39,366 bases of DNA from Candidatus Omnitrophota bacterium (GCA_018812925.1 JAHJCU010000001.1:1-39366); one strand, 5' to 3'. Counted from the stretch's first letter, positions 24,570 through 33,534 are shown. The notes: generated by a model from the sequence alone, not told the origin. Numbers and translations are program-made.

Positions 24570-25932
24570 AAGATATACCAGCTTTATATTTTTTATTGTG
24601 ACCGTTTTGTTTTTTAGCGGGTCCTGCTTTGCTTTATCTTCTAAGGTTAACCGGATAGTCTTCACTGCCGAAAACGAGTGTTTGCTGGAGGAGATCAGCA
24701 GTGCTTCCTTTCAATTTTTCTGGAAGGAGGCCCATCCTGTTTCCGGCCTTGTGCGGGATAAAACAGGCAAAGATTTTTGCAGTGTGGCATCTTTAGGCTT
24801 TGGTTTGGCTGCACTGCCGATAGGCGTTGAACGTGGCTACGTATCCCGCCAAGCGGCACAGGATCGTGCGCTAAAAGCGCTTAGAACAATTAAAAAATCA
24901 AATGCCCAGCACAATGGCATGTATTGCCATTTTATCGATTTTGCCACCGGAAATACAACATCTCTTAGCTACGAGAGTAGCGCATCTTCAATAGATACGG
25001 CTCTTATGGTAGCAGGTGCAATTGTTGCCGGCGAATATTTCAAAGGTGAAGTTAAAGAACTTGCCGAAGATATTTTTGCCGGCGTGAACTGGCAGAGCTT
25101 TGTAGATTCCCAACAAAGAGGCCAGGCATACCAACAAAAAGGCCAGGTGTATATGGCCTGGAAGGCAGACGACCCGAATAATATGAGTGATTCAGGCCAA
25201 TTCGAGAGACAGACTTGGGATTGGTACACCGACGAAACGCTTCTGATAGTTTTGCTCGGTCAGGCATCACCTGTTGAAAAGTATCGACTAAAGCCGGAGA
25301 CAATGACTAACTGGAATCGGCCGGTCGGAAAATATAAAAACGGCCAGCCGTTTATCTATACGTATCCTGGGACATTGTTCACTTATATGTTCGCGCACTG
25401 TTTTTATGATTTCAAAAAAACAGGCAAAGATTCGCTCGGCATTGACTGGTTTGAAAACACTCGCAGAGCAGTGATTGCCAATCGCGATTGGTGCCGCGAC
25501 AATAGTGATAAATTCCCTACCTATGGATTAAATCGTTGGGGGATTACAGCCGGCGTAGGGCCGGGGGACGAATATGTTGTACTCGGCCATCAGCCTCGCG
25601 GAGCAAGCGAAAATCAGGGCGAATATGGGACGCTCCATCCTTATGGAGCGGGTATGTCAGTTCCATTTGCACCAAACGATGCAATTAAAGCGCTTAAAGA
25701 AATGCGAAATTTGGAAGTAGCAGGAAAACCAGTATGGCAATCTGTCGAGCAGGGCGGATACGGCTTTTGGGATGGTTTCAACATTAAGGAAGATTGGGTT
25801 TCGGACCAGGTAATCGGCATTGCTCAAGGACCAATGCTTTTGCTGATAGAAAATGCTCGCAGCGGACTTATATGGAAACTTATGATGCAAAATGAATATG
25901 TAAAACAGGGTCTTAAACGGGCCGGGTTTTAA
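24559..25932 (+). CDS. Secreted GH144-like endo-beta-1,2-glucanase
   Basis: 457 residues from ATG 24559, supported by GGAG just upstream and by the signal peptide this start gives (MVSRRYTSFIFFIVTVLFF, then SGSCFA); the frame itself is open further back. The glucoamylase-like barrel is well matched: SASFQFFWKEAHPVSGLVRD, SVASLGFGLAALPIGVERGY, SSIDTALMVAGAIVAGEYF, DWYTDETLLIVLLGQASP (from residue 221), TLHPYGAGMSVPFAPNDAIK and GFWDGFNIKEDWVSDQVIGI. GH144 enzymes cut beta-1,2-glucan into sophorooligosaccharides. Length matches the Chitinophaga-type enzyme. It overlaps lacI and lies 51 bp before the phosphorylase gene. Other PF10091-type activities cannot be excluded by eye, but the adjacent phosphorylase favours beta-1,2-glucan. 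Confidence 0.85.
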   Translation: MVSRRYTSFIFFIVTVLFFSGSCFALSSKVNRIVFTAENECLLEEISSASFQFFWKEAHPVSGLVRDKTGKDFCSVASLGFGLAALPIGVERGYVSRQAAQDRALKALRTIKKSNAQHNGMYCHFIDFATGNTTSLSYESSASSIDTALMVAGAIVAGEYFKGEVKELAEDIFAGVNWQSFVDSQQRGQAYQQKGQVYMAWKADDPNNMSDSGQFERQTWDWYTDETLLIVLLGQASPVEKYRLKPETMTNWNRPVGKYKNGQPFIYTYPGTLFTYMFAHCFYDFKKTGKDSLGIDWFENTRRAVIANRDWCRDNSDKFPTYGLNRWGITAGVGPGDEYVVLGHQPRGASENQGEYGTLHPYGAGMSVPFAPNDAIKALKEMRNLEVAGKPVWQSVEQGGYGFWDGFNIKEDWVSDQVIGIAQGPMLLLIENARSGLIWKLMMQNEYVKQGLKRAGF

Positions 25933-25983
25933 TCAGGTGGCATTAAAAAAGATTGATGAAAAATAATTTTGAGAGGTGGTAAA

Positions 25984-28900
25984 TTGGCGGATATTGCAAA
26001 AGTATATGAAATAAAGAATTCTTCGGGATTGAAATTTTCCATTTTCGAAAATGGCGTTGTAAAAAATATAGAGCAGAATTTGATACAGATAAATCTTACG
26101 GATGATTCGCTGCTGGAAAAGGGCTGCTCCAATCTGTATCTTAGAAAAAAAACAAATGGCAAAATTTCTGCTGTGCCGCTTCTTGGGCCGGCGAGTAGTG
26201 CGAAGAAATTTATCGATGAAAATAATTACCAGTTTAAAGGTGAGTTTGAAGGAATAAAATTTTCCGGTAGATTGCTGCTTACAGAAAAAAGCGGTTGTTG
26301 GTTGTGGAATGTGCAATTGCAAAATACGAACAAAGATGAGCAGGACGTTGACCTTGTTTATGTTCAGGATGTTGGGCTTTCCTGCGCCGATGGAAATGAA
26401 AAAAACGAATCCTACATAAGTCAGTACACGGATTATAAGCCGCTCAATCACAAAGAGATTGGCTATGTTGTTTGCTGCCGTCAAAACGAACACGGGCCGG
26501 GCTGCGTGCCCTGGCTGGCGTTGGGTTCAATTGGCAAAACGAAAAGTTTTTCAACAGATGGTATGCAGTTTTTCGGCACAAGCTACAGAGCAACGGGTCT
26601 GGCTGAGGCACTTTCGCAATCCGAATTTGGCGGATTGTCTCAACAGGAACTTGGTTTGATTGCTTTGCAAGCCGAATCAATGATTTTGAAATCTGGACAG
26701 GAAAAAGATTTTGGTTTTTTTGGTATTTTCCACAAAGACCATCCAGCGGCTACTACGCAAGATGATTTAAAATTGATTGAGCCGGATTTACAGGATATTA
26801 AAAAACTCGCCCAGAAACCATGGCAAGATAATTGTGCTTACGTTGAATCGGTTGGCAGCTTATTTTCGCAGTCGCCGTTATTTGCCTCTGAAGACCTTAC
26901 CGATGAGGAACTGAACAAACTGTTCGGCTCCGATCGCAGGCATAGCGAGTTTTGCAATGGACAGTTACTTTCATTTTTTTATGGCGATGACAATCGTCAT
27001 GTAGTGTTGCGCCGCAAAGAGCTTATTGTGCAGCGGCATCACGGCCATATAATGAAAACCGGCAATAGCTTAACGCCGGATGATGCGATAATGTGCTGCA
27101 CGTCTTATATGTTCGGCGTTTTCCAATCTCATATTGCTCAGGGTAATGTTAGTTTCAATCGCTTTCTGACTGTAAATACAAATTCCCTTAATATACCGCG
27201 TCATACGGGACAGCGGATTTTTGTGCGGCAAAACGAGCGGTATTACCAGCTGGGAATACCATCGGCTTTCGAGATGTCGCTTAATCAATGCAGATGGATA
27301 TACAAAAAGGGCGATTTGATGTTCGAGGTTCTCTCTTTAGCATCACAGGATTCTCCGGAAATTACGCTGAAGCTTCGGATTCTTCAGGGACAGGAACCGG
27401 AATGGTTGATTTCAAGTAATCTCACAGCTGAACACAACTGGCAGATAGTAAGCGAAGAGAAAAACAGCTTAAAAATCCTGCCTGGTGAAAAGAGCGAGCT
27501 GGCTCGTATGTTTCCCGGTGGTTTTTTTGGTGTCCGATTGGAAAATACAAAGGGTGTTAAACAAACAGGAGGTGATGAACTGCTTTTTGCCGACGGTAAA
27601 AGCAGGGGACTAAGTTTTCTTGTGATGACTCTGGCTCAAACGAAACAGTTCACAATGCGGATTGAAGGCAGGCTTGCCCCCTCAGCTTCCTGTGGAACAG
27701 AAGCAGAAACTGAGAAAGCTATTTCCTTCAGCTTCGATTTGTCGTCGGTTAAAGCAAATACGGCGATAAGTCCAATAAGCGAGATTCTGCCATGGTTTGA
27801 ACAAAACGCCCAAATCCATTATCTTGTATCGCATGGCCTGGAGCAGTACGGCGGAGCGGCATGGGGGACTCGGGATACATGTCAGGGTCCGATAGAAATG
27901 CTGCTGGCTCAGGGGCATTATTCTGCTGTGAGGAAGATACTTTCCGTTATCTTCTCGAATCAAAATACCGATGGCAACTGGTCGCAATGGTGGATGTTTG
28001 ATGGCTATAAAAAAATCAGAGCAGGCGAATCACACGGCGATGTTATTTTCTGGCCGGTCCTGGCGATGAGCGAATACATCTGTGCATCAAGTGATTACGA
28101 TTTTCTAAATGAATCGCTGCCATATTATGATGGCAAATCCGAAAGTGAAACTGTCATCGAACATATTAATCGCATAATCAAACATATAAAAGATACACGT
28201 TTTGTCAGCGGCACAAACTTGGTAAACTACAGTAATGGCGATTGGAACGATTCAATGCAGCCGGCTAATCCGGAACTTAAAAAAAGATTGATTAGCTCGT
28301 GGACTGTATGTCTGAGCTATCAGGCCTTCAGGTCTTTTGGAAAAGTATGCCAACAGAGCGGTCGCAACGAGATAGCCGAAGAAATGGGCAGATTGTGCGA
28401 TGCGATTCAAAAAGATTTCAGCCGTTTGCTGATTAAAGATGGTGTGGTAGCCGGATTCGGTCTTGTCGGCGATAAAGATAAAATTGATTTACTGCTGCAT
28501 CCTTCCGACAGCACAACAGGCATTCATTATCGCCTGCTGCCTATGACTCGCGGGATACTAAGCGGTATATTTACACCCGAGCAGGCAAAAGCACATGCTG
28601 AAATTATAGAGAAACATTTGAAAGGTCCTGATGGCGCAAGGTTGATGGACAAACCGGTTAAATACAACGGCGGATTACAAACATATTTCAAGCGAGCAGA
28701 AAGCTCGTCCTTCTTCGGACGTGAAATCGGTCTTATGTACACCCATGCTCATTTACGATATGCTGAGGCAATGGCTCGGTTGGGACATGCAAAATCTTTC
28801 ATAAAAGCGTTGCGTCAGGTTATACCGATAGACATACAGCAGATAATACCTCAGGCTGATATACGGCAGTCTAATTGTTATTACACCAGTTCGGACGGGG

Positions 28901-29313
28901 ATTTTGCAAGTCGTTACGAGGTCAACGACCATTACGAAGATTTGCTCGCCGGCAAAGTTGCACTAAAAGGCGGTTGGAGAGTGTATTCCAGCGGCCCCGG
29001 GATATTTGTTAAATTTATAATCGCTTATCTGCTGGGAATTCGTTATAACTGCGGCCATACTATTTTCGACCCTGTCTTATCCAAAGAGTTTGACGGTCTT
29101 GCCGCTCAGATGAAATTGCATGGTCACAATGTGAAATTGGTTTATTCTGTCAGCGGCAAAAACGATGGAGTAAAGAAAATTGAGATTAACGGCGCAGGCG
29201 TTGAATTTGAGAGGGAATCCAATCCATACCGCACAGGTGGCGCAAGCATTGAAGATTCCAAATTGAAAATGGCTCTTAATAAAAATAGCAACACGATAAA
29301 AATCAGTTTTTAA
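25984..29313 (+). CDS. GH94 1,2-beta-oligoglucan phosphorylase
   Basis: 1109 residues, close to the Listeria-type sophorooligosaccharide phosphorylase (about 1110) and well above cellobiose phosphorylase (about 800) and below cyclic glucan synthase (about 2800). No signal peptide, so cytoplasmic. The barrel carries YGGAAWGTRDTCQGPIEMLL (about 620-640), TDGNWSQWWMFDG, and SNGDWNDSMQPANPELK with the general-acid GDWND at residues 752-756. The C-terminal part shows YTSSDGDFASRYEVNDHYED and KGGWRVYSSGPGIF for phosphate and substrate contacts. It would cleave (Glc)n + Pi to (Glc)n-1 + alpha-glucose 1-phosphate. The start is TTG 25984, chosen because GAGAGGTGG is correctly placed; an upstream in-frame TTG at 25969 has none. 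It is 32 bp before the symporter gene. Confidence 0.88.
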   Translation: MADIAKVYEIKNSSGLKFSIFENGVVKNIEQNLIQINLTDDSLLEKGCSNLYLRKKTNGKISAVPLLGPASSAKKFIDENNYQFKGEFEGIKFSGRLLLTEKSGCWLWNVQLQNTNKDEQDVDLVYVQDVGLSCADGNEKNESYISQYTDYKPLNHKEIGYVVCCRQNEHGPGCVPWLALGSIGKTKSFSTDGMQFFGTSYRATGLAEALSQSEFGGLSQQELGLIALQAESMILKSGQEKDFGFFGIFHKDHPAATTQDDLKLIEPDLQDIKKLAQKPWQDNCAYVESVGSLFSQSPLFASEDLTDEELNKLFGSDRRHSEFCNGQLLSFFYGDDNRHVVLRRKELIVQRHHGHIMKTGNSLTPDDAIMCCTSYMFGVFQSHIAQGNVSFNRFLTVNTNSLNIPRHTGQRIFVRQNERYYQLGIPSAFEMSLNQCRWIYKKGDLMFEVLSLASQDSPEITLKLRILQGQEPEWLISSNLTAEHNWQIVSEEKNSLKILPGEKSELARMFPGGFFGVRLENTKGVKQTGGDELLFADGKSRGLSFLVMTLAQTKQFTMRIEGRLAPSASCGTEAETEKAISFSFDLSSVKANTAISPISEILPWFEQNAQIHYLVSHGLEQYGGAAWGTRDTCQGPIEMLLAQGHYSAVRKILSVIFSNQNTDGNWSQWWMFDGYKKIRAGESHGDVIFWPVLAMSEYICASSDYDFLNESLPYYDGKSESETVIEHINRIIKHIKDTRFVSGTNLVNYSNGDWNDSMQPANPELKKRLISSWTVCLSYQAFRSFGKVCQQSGRNEIAEEMGRLCDAIQKDFSRLLIKDGVVAGFGLVGDKDKIDLLLHPSDSTTGIHYRLLPMTRGILSGIFTPEQAKAHAEIIEKHLKGPDGARLMDKPVKYNGGLQTYFKRAESSSFFGREIGLMYTHAHLRYAEAMARLGHAKSFIKALRQVIPIDIQQIIPQADIRQSNCYYTSSDGDFASRYEVNDHYEDLLAGKVALKGGWRVYSSGPGIFVKFIIAYLLGIRYNCGHTIFDPVLSKEFDGLAAQMKLHGHNVKLVYSVSGKNDGVKKIEINGAGVEFERESNPYRTGGASIEDSKLKMALNKNSNTIKISF

Positions 29314-29345
29314 CTGTTATTAAATAAAGGAAGGAGAGAGACAAG

Positions 29346-30761
29346 ATGGATATAAAACAGCATCACATTACCGCCAAGGAAGACAGACTTCCTTTTATCC
29401 AAAAGTTTGGCTATGGAATCGGCGCCGTGGTCACAATCGTATCAGTTAATTCTTTGATGCAGCTAACCGGCCTTTTTTATATTGATTTATTGAAAATCAG
29501 CCCGATTCTTCTCGGGTTTGCAGCAGCGATACATAGATTATGGGATGCGGTCACAGACCCTCTGGTTGGAAATCTTTCCGATAACACTCGCTCCAGATTC
29601 GGCAGGCGACTTCCGTATATCCTGATAGGAGGTATTCTGGTTGGTATTACATTTGCGATGATATTCATGGTGCCCCGAGGCTGGAGTACAAATGCGATGT
29701 TCGGTTATTTCTTAGTGACGTCATTGATTTTTTATACTGCTGTTACTATTTACGGCGTGCCTCATGGCGCATTAGGTCTTGAAATGACTAACGATTACAA
29801 TGAAAGAACACGGCTATTTGCATATGCCAGTTTCATTGGAAATATAGCTGCCATTGCATCGCCCTGGATGTATTATTTCGCAAACAGGTCTATGTTTAAA
29901 GACCCAATCGAAGGCATGAAGTGGGTATGTATATGGATGGGGCTGATTCTGATTATTGCAGCAATCATATGTGTTCTTACATGTAAAGAAACTAGGACTG
30001 AACAGGTTAAAAAACAAAAGAAAATGGCATTCTGGGAAAGTTTTAAAATCACCTATAAGAATCGCACATTTATGATGCTGGTAATTGTTTTCGTGCTGGT
30101 AATAATCGGTTTCCAGTTCGTTATGGGTTTTAGTAATTTTATAATGATGTATTTTGTGTATTCCGGTGATAAAGTTGCTGCGTCCGGAATGATGGGATGG
30201 ATGGGAACAATCTGGGCGGTAACTGCCCTTATCGGTGTATTCCCCATGATGTGGGTATCTTCCCGTCTGGGCAAAACAAAGACGGTTATATTCTCCTTTG
30301 CAATTCTCACAGTTGCGCAACTTTTAAAAATCGTATGTTATAACCAGACATATCCTTGGCTAGCGGTGATACCTACCATTCTATTATCTTGGGGAATGGT
30401 AATGTGTTTCACGCTTGTCAATGCTATGAACGCTGATATCTGCGATGAGGATGAGCTTGTAACAGGAAAAAGAAGAGAGGGCAATTATTATGCGGTCTAC
30501 GGATGGTGGTGGAAGGTAGGGGTTTCTATAGCATGTGTCGTTAGTGGATATCTTCTAAAAGTAACAGGATATAATGCGGATTTTGCCCATCAGACAGCTT
30601 CCACCATGTTTTGGCTTAGATACTGTGAGATTGGGATACCTACAGTGTTATGCATAGTGGCAATACTAATTCTAACCAGATATCCTCTTACTGAAAATCG
30701 AGCTTATGAGGTTAAAGCGTTACTTGAAGAGCGAAGAAAAGCTCAGGCCGTCACTCCTTAA
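29346..30761 (+). CDS. GPH-family sugar:cation symporter (MFS)
   Basis: 471 residues with about 12 hydrophobic segments. The GPH signature is plain near residues 55-85: AAAIHRLWDAVTDPLVGNLS and DNTRSRFGRRLPYIL. A second family block is NADICDEDELVTGKRREGNY...YGWWWKVGVSIA. It should import oligosaccharides across the inner membrane with H+ or Na+. It is 32 bp after the phosphorylase with AAGGAAGGAGAGAG as ribosome-binding site, hence the likely importer of the sophorooligosaccharides; no TonB/SusCD outer-membrane system is seen. The substrate is inferred from context only. Confidence 0.92.
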   Translation: MDIKQHHITAKEDRLPFIQKFGYGIGAVVTIVSVNSLMQLTGLFYIDLLKISPILLGFAAAIHRLWDAVTDPLVGNLSDNTRSRFGRRLPYILIGGILVGITFAMIFMVPRGWSTNAMFGYFLVTSLIFYTAVTIYGVPHGALGLEMTNDYNERTRLFAYASFIGNIAAIASPWMYYFANRSMFKDPIEGMKWVCIWMGLILIIAAIICVLTCKETRTEQVKKQKKMAFWESFKITYKNRTFMMLVIVFVLVIIGFQFVMGFSNFIMMYFVYSGDKVAASGMMGWMGTIWAVTALIGVFPMMWVSSRLGKTKTVIFSFAILTVAQLLKIVCYNQTYPWLAVIPTILLSWGMVMCFTLVNAMNADICDEDELVTGKRREGNYYAVYGWWWKVGVSIACVVSGYLLKVTGYNADFAHQTASTMFWLRYCEIGIPTVLCIVAILILTRYPLTENRAYEVKALLEERRKAQAVTP

Positions 30762-31019
30762 TTTTTCGGAAATGACCGCAAATTGGGATGGAATAAAAAA
30801 TATATGTCTAAAACACCAGTGACCAAAGAGAACCCTGGGGGAAAATCGAGCCGGAAGCGGACTCAATGCCATTTCATTTCCTATCGGGCCATATCAACCG
30901 AAAATGTTCGCTGTGCGGTTAAAGAATCCGTTTGGTACTTCTCTAAAATTTCAGGGTGCAGATTCCTCGGGTCAAATAATTTAACAAAAAAATTGTCTAA
31001 TGTATAGGAGGAGCAGAAA
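30762..31019 (+). other. Gap after the symporter; possible decayed coding fragment
   Basis: About 258 bp between the symporter stop and the leader ORF. No terminator hairpin with T-tract was found. A stop-free stretch (about 30823-30984) reads ENRAGSGLNAISFPIGPYQP then KMFAVRLKNPFGTSLKFQG, which has protein-like composition and a glycosidase-like flavour ('G.ISF..G....FAVR') but no start codon and no match I can defend. An alternative frame at 30783-31007 has an improbable composition. It could be the remnant of another carbohydrate gene. Confidence 0.25.
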
Positions 31020-31073
31020 ATGAATAAAAATAAACGTTTCTATAAAAAAGGAGGGATGAGATATGATAAGTAG
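31020..31073 (+). CDS. Short leader ORF overlapping the prepilin gene
   Basis: ATG 31020 has a near-perfect Shine-Dalgarno (AGGAGGAG, 31006-31013) at ideal spacing and encodes [17 protein letters not shown], 17 residues. Its stop codon (31071-31073) lies inside the start of the prepilin-like gene, whose own Shine-Dalgarno (AAGGAGGG, 31048-31055) is embedded in this ORF. The arrangement suggests translational coupling or a leader peptide; a chance ORF is possible. Confidence 0.4.
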   Translation: MNKNKRFYKKGGMRYDK

Positions 31074-31893
31074 AATTAAGATTCTCCTCGGACAAGGTTT
31101 CCCGAAGAGGCGGGTAAGTAGTGGTTTCACGCTAATAGAGCTTCTTGTAGTAATAGCTATTATTGGAATTTTGGCTGCAGTGCTACTTCCTGCATTGAAC
31201 AGGGCAAGAGACCTCGCAATAAGGGCAAGATGTATGAACGGTCTGCATCAACTGATGCTTGCGAACATATTATATGCGAACGATTGGGATCAATGGCTAC
31301 CAGGACCATATGGTGTTGCTATAGCGTGGGGTGCAAGTGAAATTCATCTCAAGACAGGTTCTCTTTATACAGGTGGTTATCTGACTAACCTCGACTTCTG
31401 GAAATGTCCAAGTGCCCAAGCTCTAAATCCAATGGTTGGTACTACCTCGACGCCCCGGGCGTTTGACTATACTGTTTCGATGACTGGATACTTTAAACCA
31501 TATAACGAAGCATCTGCCGCAGGTACACTTGACGCCAACGATATGATGGTCTTTGCCTCTGGCGGCCCCCCTGGCGGCGATGAACTAAATCCTGCCAAAA
31601 CGCGGAAAATTACATCATTTCCGGGACCGAGTAAAACAATGGTCTATGCTGAGGAGAGGGCACAAACTATCAATGACCCATATTTTTCTTGGGACGATGT
31701 TACTGAACCACGTCATATTAATGATTCTACCGCAGGATGTTTAGATGGGCATGTGATTCTTATTCCAAGTAAAGCAGAAGGCGTCGGCTCTGGGAGTGGA
31801 GGAGTCTGCCTATATAGCGACAGTTGCCCAAAGAAGGCCTTCTTAATGCCTGAATACTGCCCATTCACTGGATGGACAGCTGGTGGTTACTAA
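31063..31893 (+). CDS. Prepilin-like protein with H-X9-DG signature (DUF1559/type II pseudopilin-like)
   Basis: 276 residues. A positively charged leader ends in [20 protein letters not shown] (about residues 19-38), with the prepilin-peptidase cleavage site after G21 and the conserved Glu five residues into the mature protein. The C-terminal signature H-X9-DG is present as [18 protein letters not shown]. The middle has PSAQALNPM and [11 protein letters not shown] segments typical of the group. These proteins, expanded in PVC bacteria, are exported and assembled by type II/IV pilus-like machinery; their substrate or structural role is mostly unknown. It follows the carbohydrate operon and might contribute to surface attachment to polysaccharide, but that is speculation. 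Confidence 0.9.
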   Translation: MISRIKILLGQGFPKRRVSSGFTLIELLVVIAIIGILAAVLLPALNRARDLAIRARCMNGLHQLMLANILYANDWDQWLPGPYGVAIAWGASEIHLKTGSLYTGGYLTNLDFWKCPSAQALNPMVGTTSTPRAFDYTVSMTGYFKPYNEASAAGTLDANDMMVFASGGPPGGDELNPAKTRKITSFPGPSKTMVYAEERAQTINDPYFSWDDVTEPRHINDSTAGCLDGHVILIPSKAEGVGSGSGGVCLYSDSCPKKAFLMPEYCPFTGWTAGGY

Positions 31894-31911
31894 ATAAGAC
31901 TTACAACGATT

Positions 31912-31949
31912 TTCACCCCGTTTGTTCTTATCGTAACAAACGGGGTGAA
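31912..31949. terminator. Perfect 15-bp stem-loop after the prepilin gene
   Basis: TTCACCCCGTTTGTT (31912-31926) pairs fully with AACAAACGGGGTGAA (31935-31949) around CTTATCGT. There is no clear T-tract, so it is either a factor-assisted terminator or an mRNA 3'-end stabiliser. It is 19 bp after the stop codon. Confidence 0.6.
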
Positions 31950-32120
31950 TTCTAGCATTGCAGGTAAATAGCTGAAAAAGAAAATTTGTAGGAAAAAGCT
32001 GTATATTCGTCAAAAACAGTTTCAATCCAATGACATTGGAGAGGAATTAGTTTTTATGGTAAAGGGTTGAAAGCATCCGCAAAATTAGTTATTTAAAATA
32101 AAGCCTGCATAACAATTCAA

Positions 32121-33194
32121 CTATTTGAATACTGATAGATAAACTTCTTCTACTTTTTCTACCATTTGGGAAGCAGTAAATTCCTGAAGGACTCTTTTTT
32201 TGCCTTCCTTTGTAAATGTTTCTCTTTTAGTTTCATCTCTAAGAAGCTGAATAATCGCCCCTGCTAAAGCAGATGGGTCTTTAGGTGGAACAAGTAATCC
32301 TGTCTTACCATTTTCTATTACTTCCGGTATCCCGCCCGCAGTTGTCGCTACTACAGGAACTTCCATATACATAGCATCCATCAAAGATGTGCACAATCCT
32401 TCAAGATGCGAGGGGAGAACAAAGAGGTCTAATACAGAGAGAATTTCAGGGATATCTTCTCTAAACCCGGTTAAAAAAACCTTGTCTCTGATTCCCAATA
32501 TTCTGGATTTTGTCCTTAAAAAATCTTTCAATTCCCCTCCGCCCACGAACAAAAAGAAACTATGAGGAAATTCTTTTAAAACTTGAGGAATGGCATCCAA
32601 TAGATAAGTATGACCTTTATGGTCGGTAAGGTGAGCTATTGTCCCTATTATCAGCTTTTTATCGGGAATATTAAATTCCCTTAACAGATAATCCGCAGAT
32701 TTTATACTATCAAACTTTTTGGTGTCGATACCGCTTGGTATAAGAACAATTTTATCTTCCTCAACTCCCCCTTCTATTAGTACATTTTTTACTGCTTGTG
32801 AAATAGCGATAACTTTATCAGCAAGTTTAGTGTATTTAAATCTGCCTCTAACGGGGAAATCCACTCTTCTGGTAACAACGGTGGGTATGTCCTTAATCCA
32901 ACCGGCTATTCCTCCTATAAGATGAGAATGAGAAGTATGAAGATGCAGAATGTCGGGTTTTGAAGAATTTATACATTTGCAGACTTTGAAGACATTTGCA
33001 ATATCTAATATTCTTTGGGGCTGTAATGTAAAAACAGAATTTGCGATAAGTTTGGCTTTTTTACTTAAGAGGCTCTCAAACGGAGTTACCAGAAAATTTT
33101 CATGCCCTCTTTTTTTTAGTCCTTCCATGAGAAGTAAAACCTGCAACTCCCCGCCCCTAAACCCCTTTTCGGTATCTATATGAAGAATCTTCAT
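32121..33194 (-). CDS. Glycosyltransferase family 4
   Basis: 357 residues. A GT-B retaining glycosyltransferase, probably acting on cell-surface polysaccharide or LPS at the cytoplasmic face. N-terminal MKILHIDTEKGFRGGELQVL and PDILHLHTSHSH, donor-half VIAISQAVKNVLIEGGVEED and KIVLIPSGIDTKKFD are typical. The donor site is PSHLEGLCTSLMDAMYMEVP followed by VVATTAGGIPE, with the second acidic residue of the E-x7-E motif being Asp, a known variant. AAGGAAG precedes ATG 33194. The donor and acceptor are not predictable. It stands alone, with a 14-bp inverted repeat upstream. Confidence 0.93.
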   Translation of the reverse strand: MKILHIDTEKGFRGGELQVLLLMEGLKKRGHENFLVTPFESLLSKKAKLIANSVFTLQPQRILDIANVFKVCKCINSSKPDILHLHTSHSHLIGGIAGWIKDIPTVVTRRVDFPVRGRFKYTKLADKVIAISQAVKNVLIEGGVEEDKIVLIPSGIDTKKFDSIKSADYLLREFNIPDKKLIIGTIAHLTDHKGHTYLLDAIPQVLKEFPHSFFLFVGGGELKDFLRTKSRILGIRDKVFLTGFREDIPEILSVLDLFVLPSHLEGLCTSLMDAMYMEVPVVATTAGGIPEVIENGKTGLLVPPKDPSALAGAIIQLLRDETKRETFTKEGKKRVLQEFTASQMVEKVEEVYLSVFK

Positions 33195-33241
33195 GCAAAA
33201 CTTCCTTTTACATTTTTACGACTTTTATTATAACATTTAGA

Positions 33242-33280
33242 GCAAGCCCTGAACCAGAGCGAGCTCGGTTCAGGGCTTGC
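33242..33280. repeat. Perfect inverted repeat upstream of the GT4 gene
   Basis: GCAAGCCCTGAACC (33242-33255) and GGTTCAGGGCTTGC (33267-33280) flank the 11-nt loop AGAGCGAGCTC. It sits between divergent genes (GT4 on minus, small ORF on plus), only about 50 bp before the GT4 start, and a TTGACA (33295-33300) follows it on the plus strand. Without a T-tract it is not a typical terminator; its function is open. Confidence 0.8.
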
Positions 33281-33342
33281 ATTTATGTATTTACTTGACA
33301 GAATTCGTGGTATGATATTGTGGTGGTACCAGGAGATGAACT

Positions 33343-33534
33343 ATGAGCACAACCCGCAATTGAGCAATTCAAGAAACTGTGGAAGAAAAATTGGAACGTA
33401 TGGAACGCAGCCGTTTGGCAAAGGAATGTGTCAAACTCAATCCAACATTTGAGAAAGCAATGGCTGAGGAAAGTGTGTTTCCAGGAGAATTGGCTCAAGC
33501 TGTTGAAGATTTGAATGAAATAATTGGCACATAA
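33343..33534 (+). pseudogene. Small hypothetical gene interrupted by an in-frame TGA
   Basis: ATG 33343 has a well placed AGGAG (33331-33335) and reads MSTTRN, then TGA at 33361-33363, then continues in the same frame as [20 protein letters not shown] and [16 protein letters not shown], ending ...[14 protein letters not shown] at TAA 33532-33534. The post-stop sequence has the composition of a real helical protein of about 60 residues. An in-frame ATG at 33394 could restart a 46-residue protein but lacks a Shine-Dalgarno. Other genes here end in TGA, so recoding is unlikely. Probably a recent nonsense mutation, or a sequencing error. The size would suit an antitoxin-like protein, but no motif supports that. 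Confidence 0.55.

Noticed and set aside
25933-26493. A 186-codon minus-strand ORF opposite the phosphorylase start
   Set aside because: Antisense to the phosphorylase coding region, rich in Phe/Ile, with no start signals.
30783-31007. A 74-codon plus-strand ORF between the symporter and the prepilin gene
   Set aside because: No Shine-Dalgarno, irregular composition, and a neighbouring frame looks more protein-like; probably non-coding or decayed sequence.
31843-32025. Minus-strand ORF overlapping the prepilin 3' end
   Set aside because: Spans a perfect stem-loop and the end of a well supported gene; no start signals.
32018-32045. GTTTCAATCC followed by the palindrome TCCAATGACATTGGA, resembling the start of a CRISPR repeat
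   Set aside because: Occurs once, with no spacers, second repeat or cas gene in the window.
33361-33363. TGA read as an amino acid (recoding or selenocysteine)
   Set aside because: Several genes in the window (rfaE2, glyS) end in TGA, no selenocysteine-type hairpin was seen, and the position suits a simple nonsense mutation.
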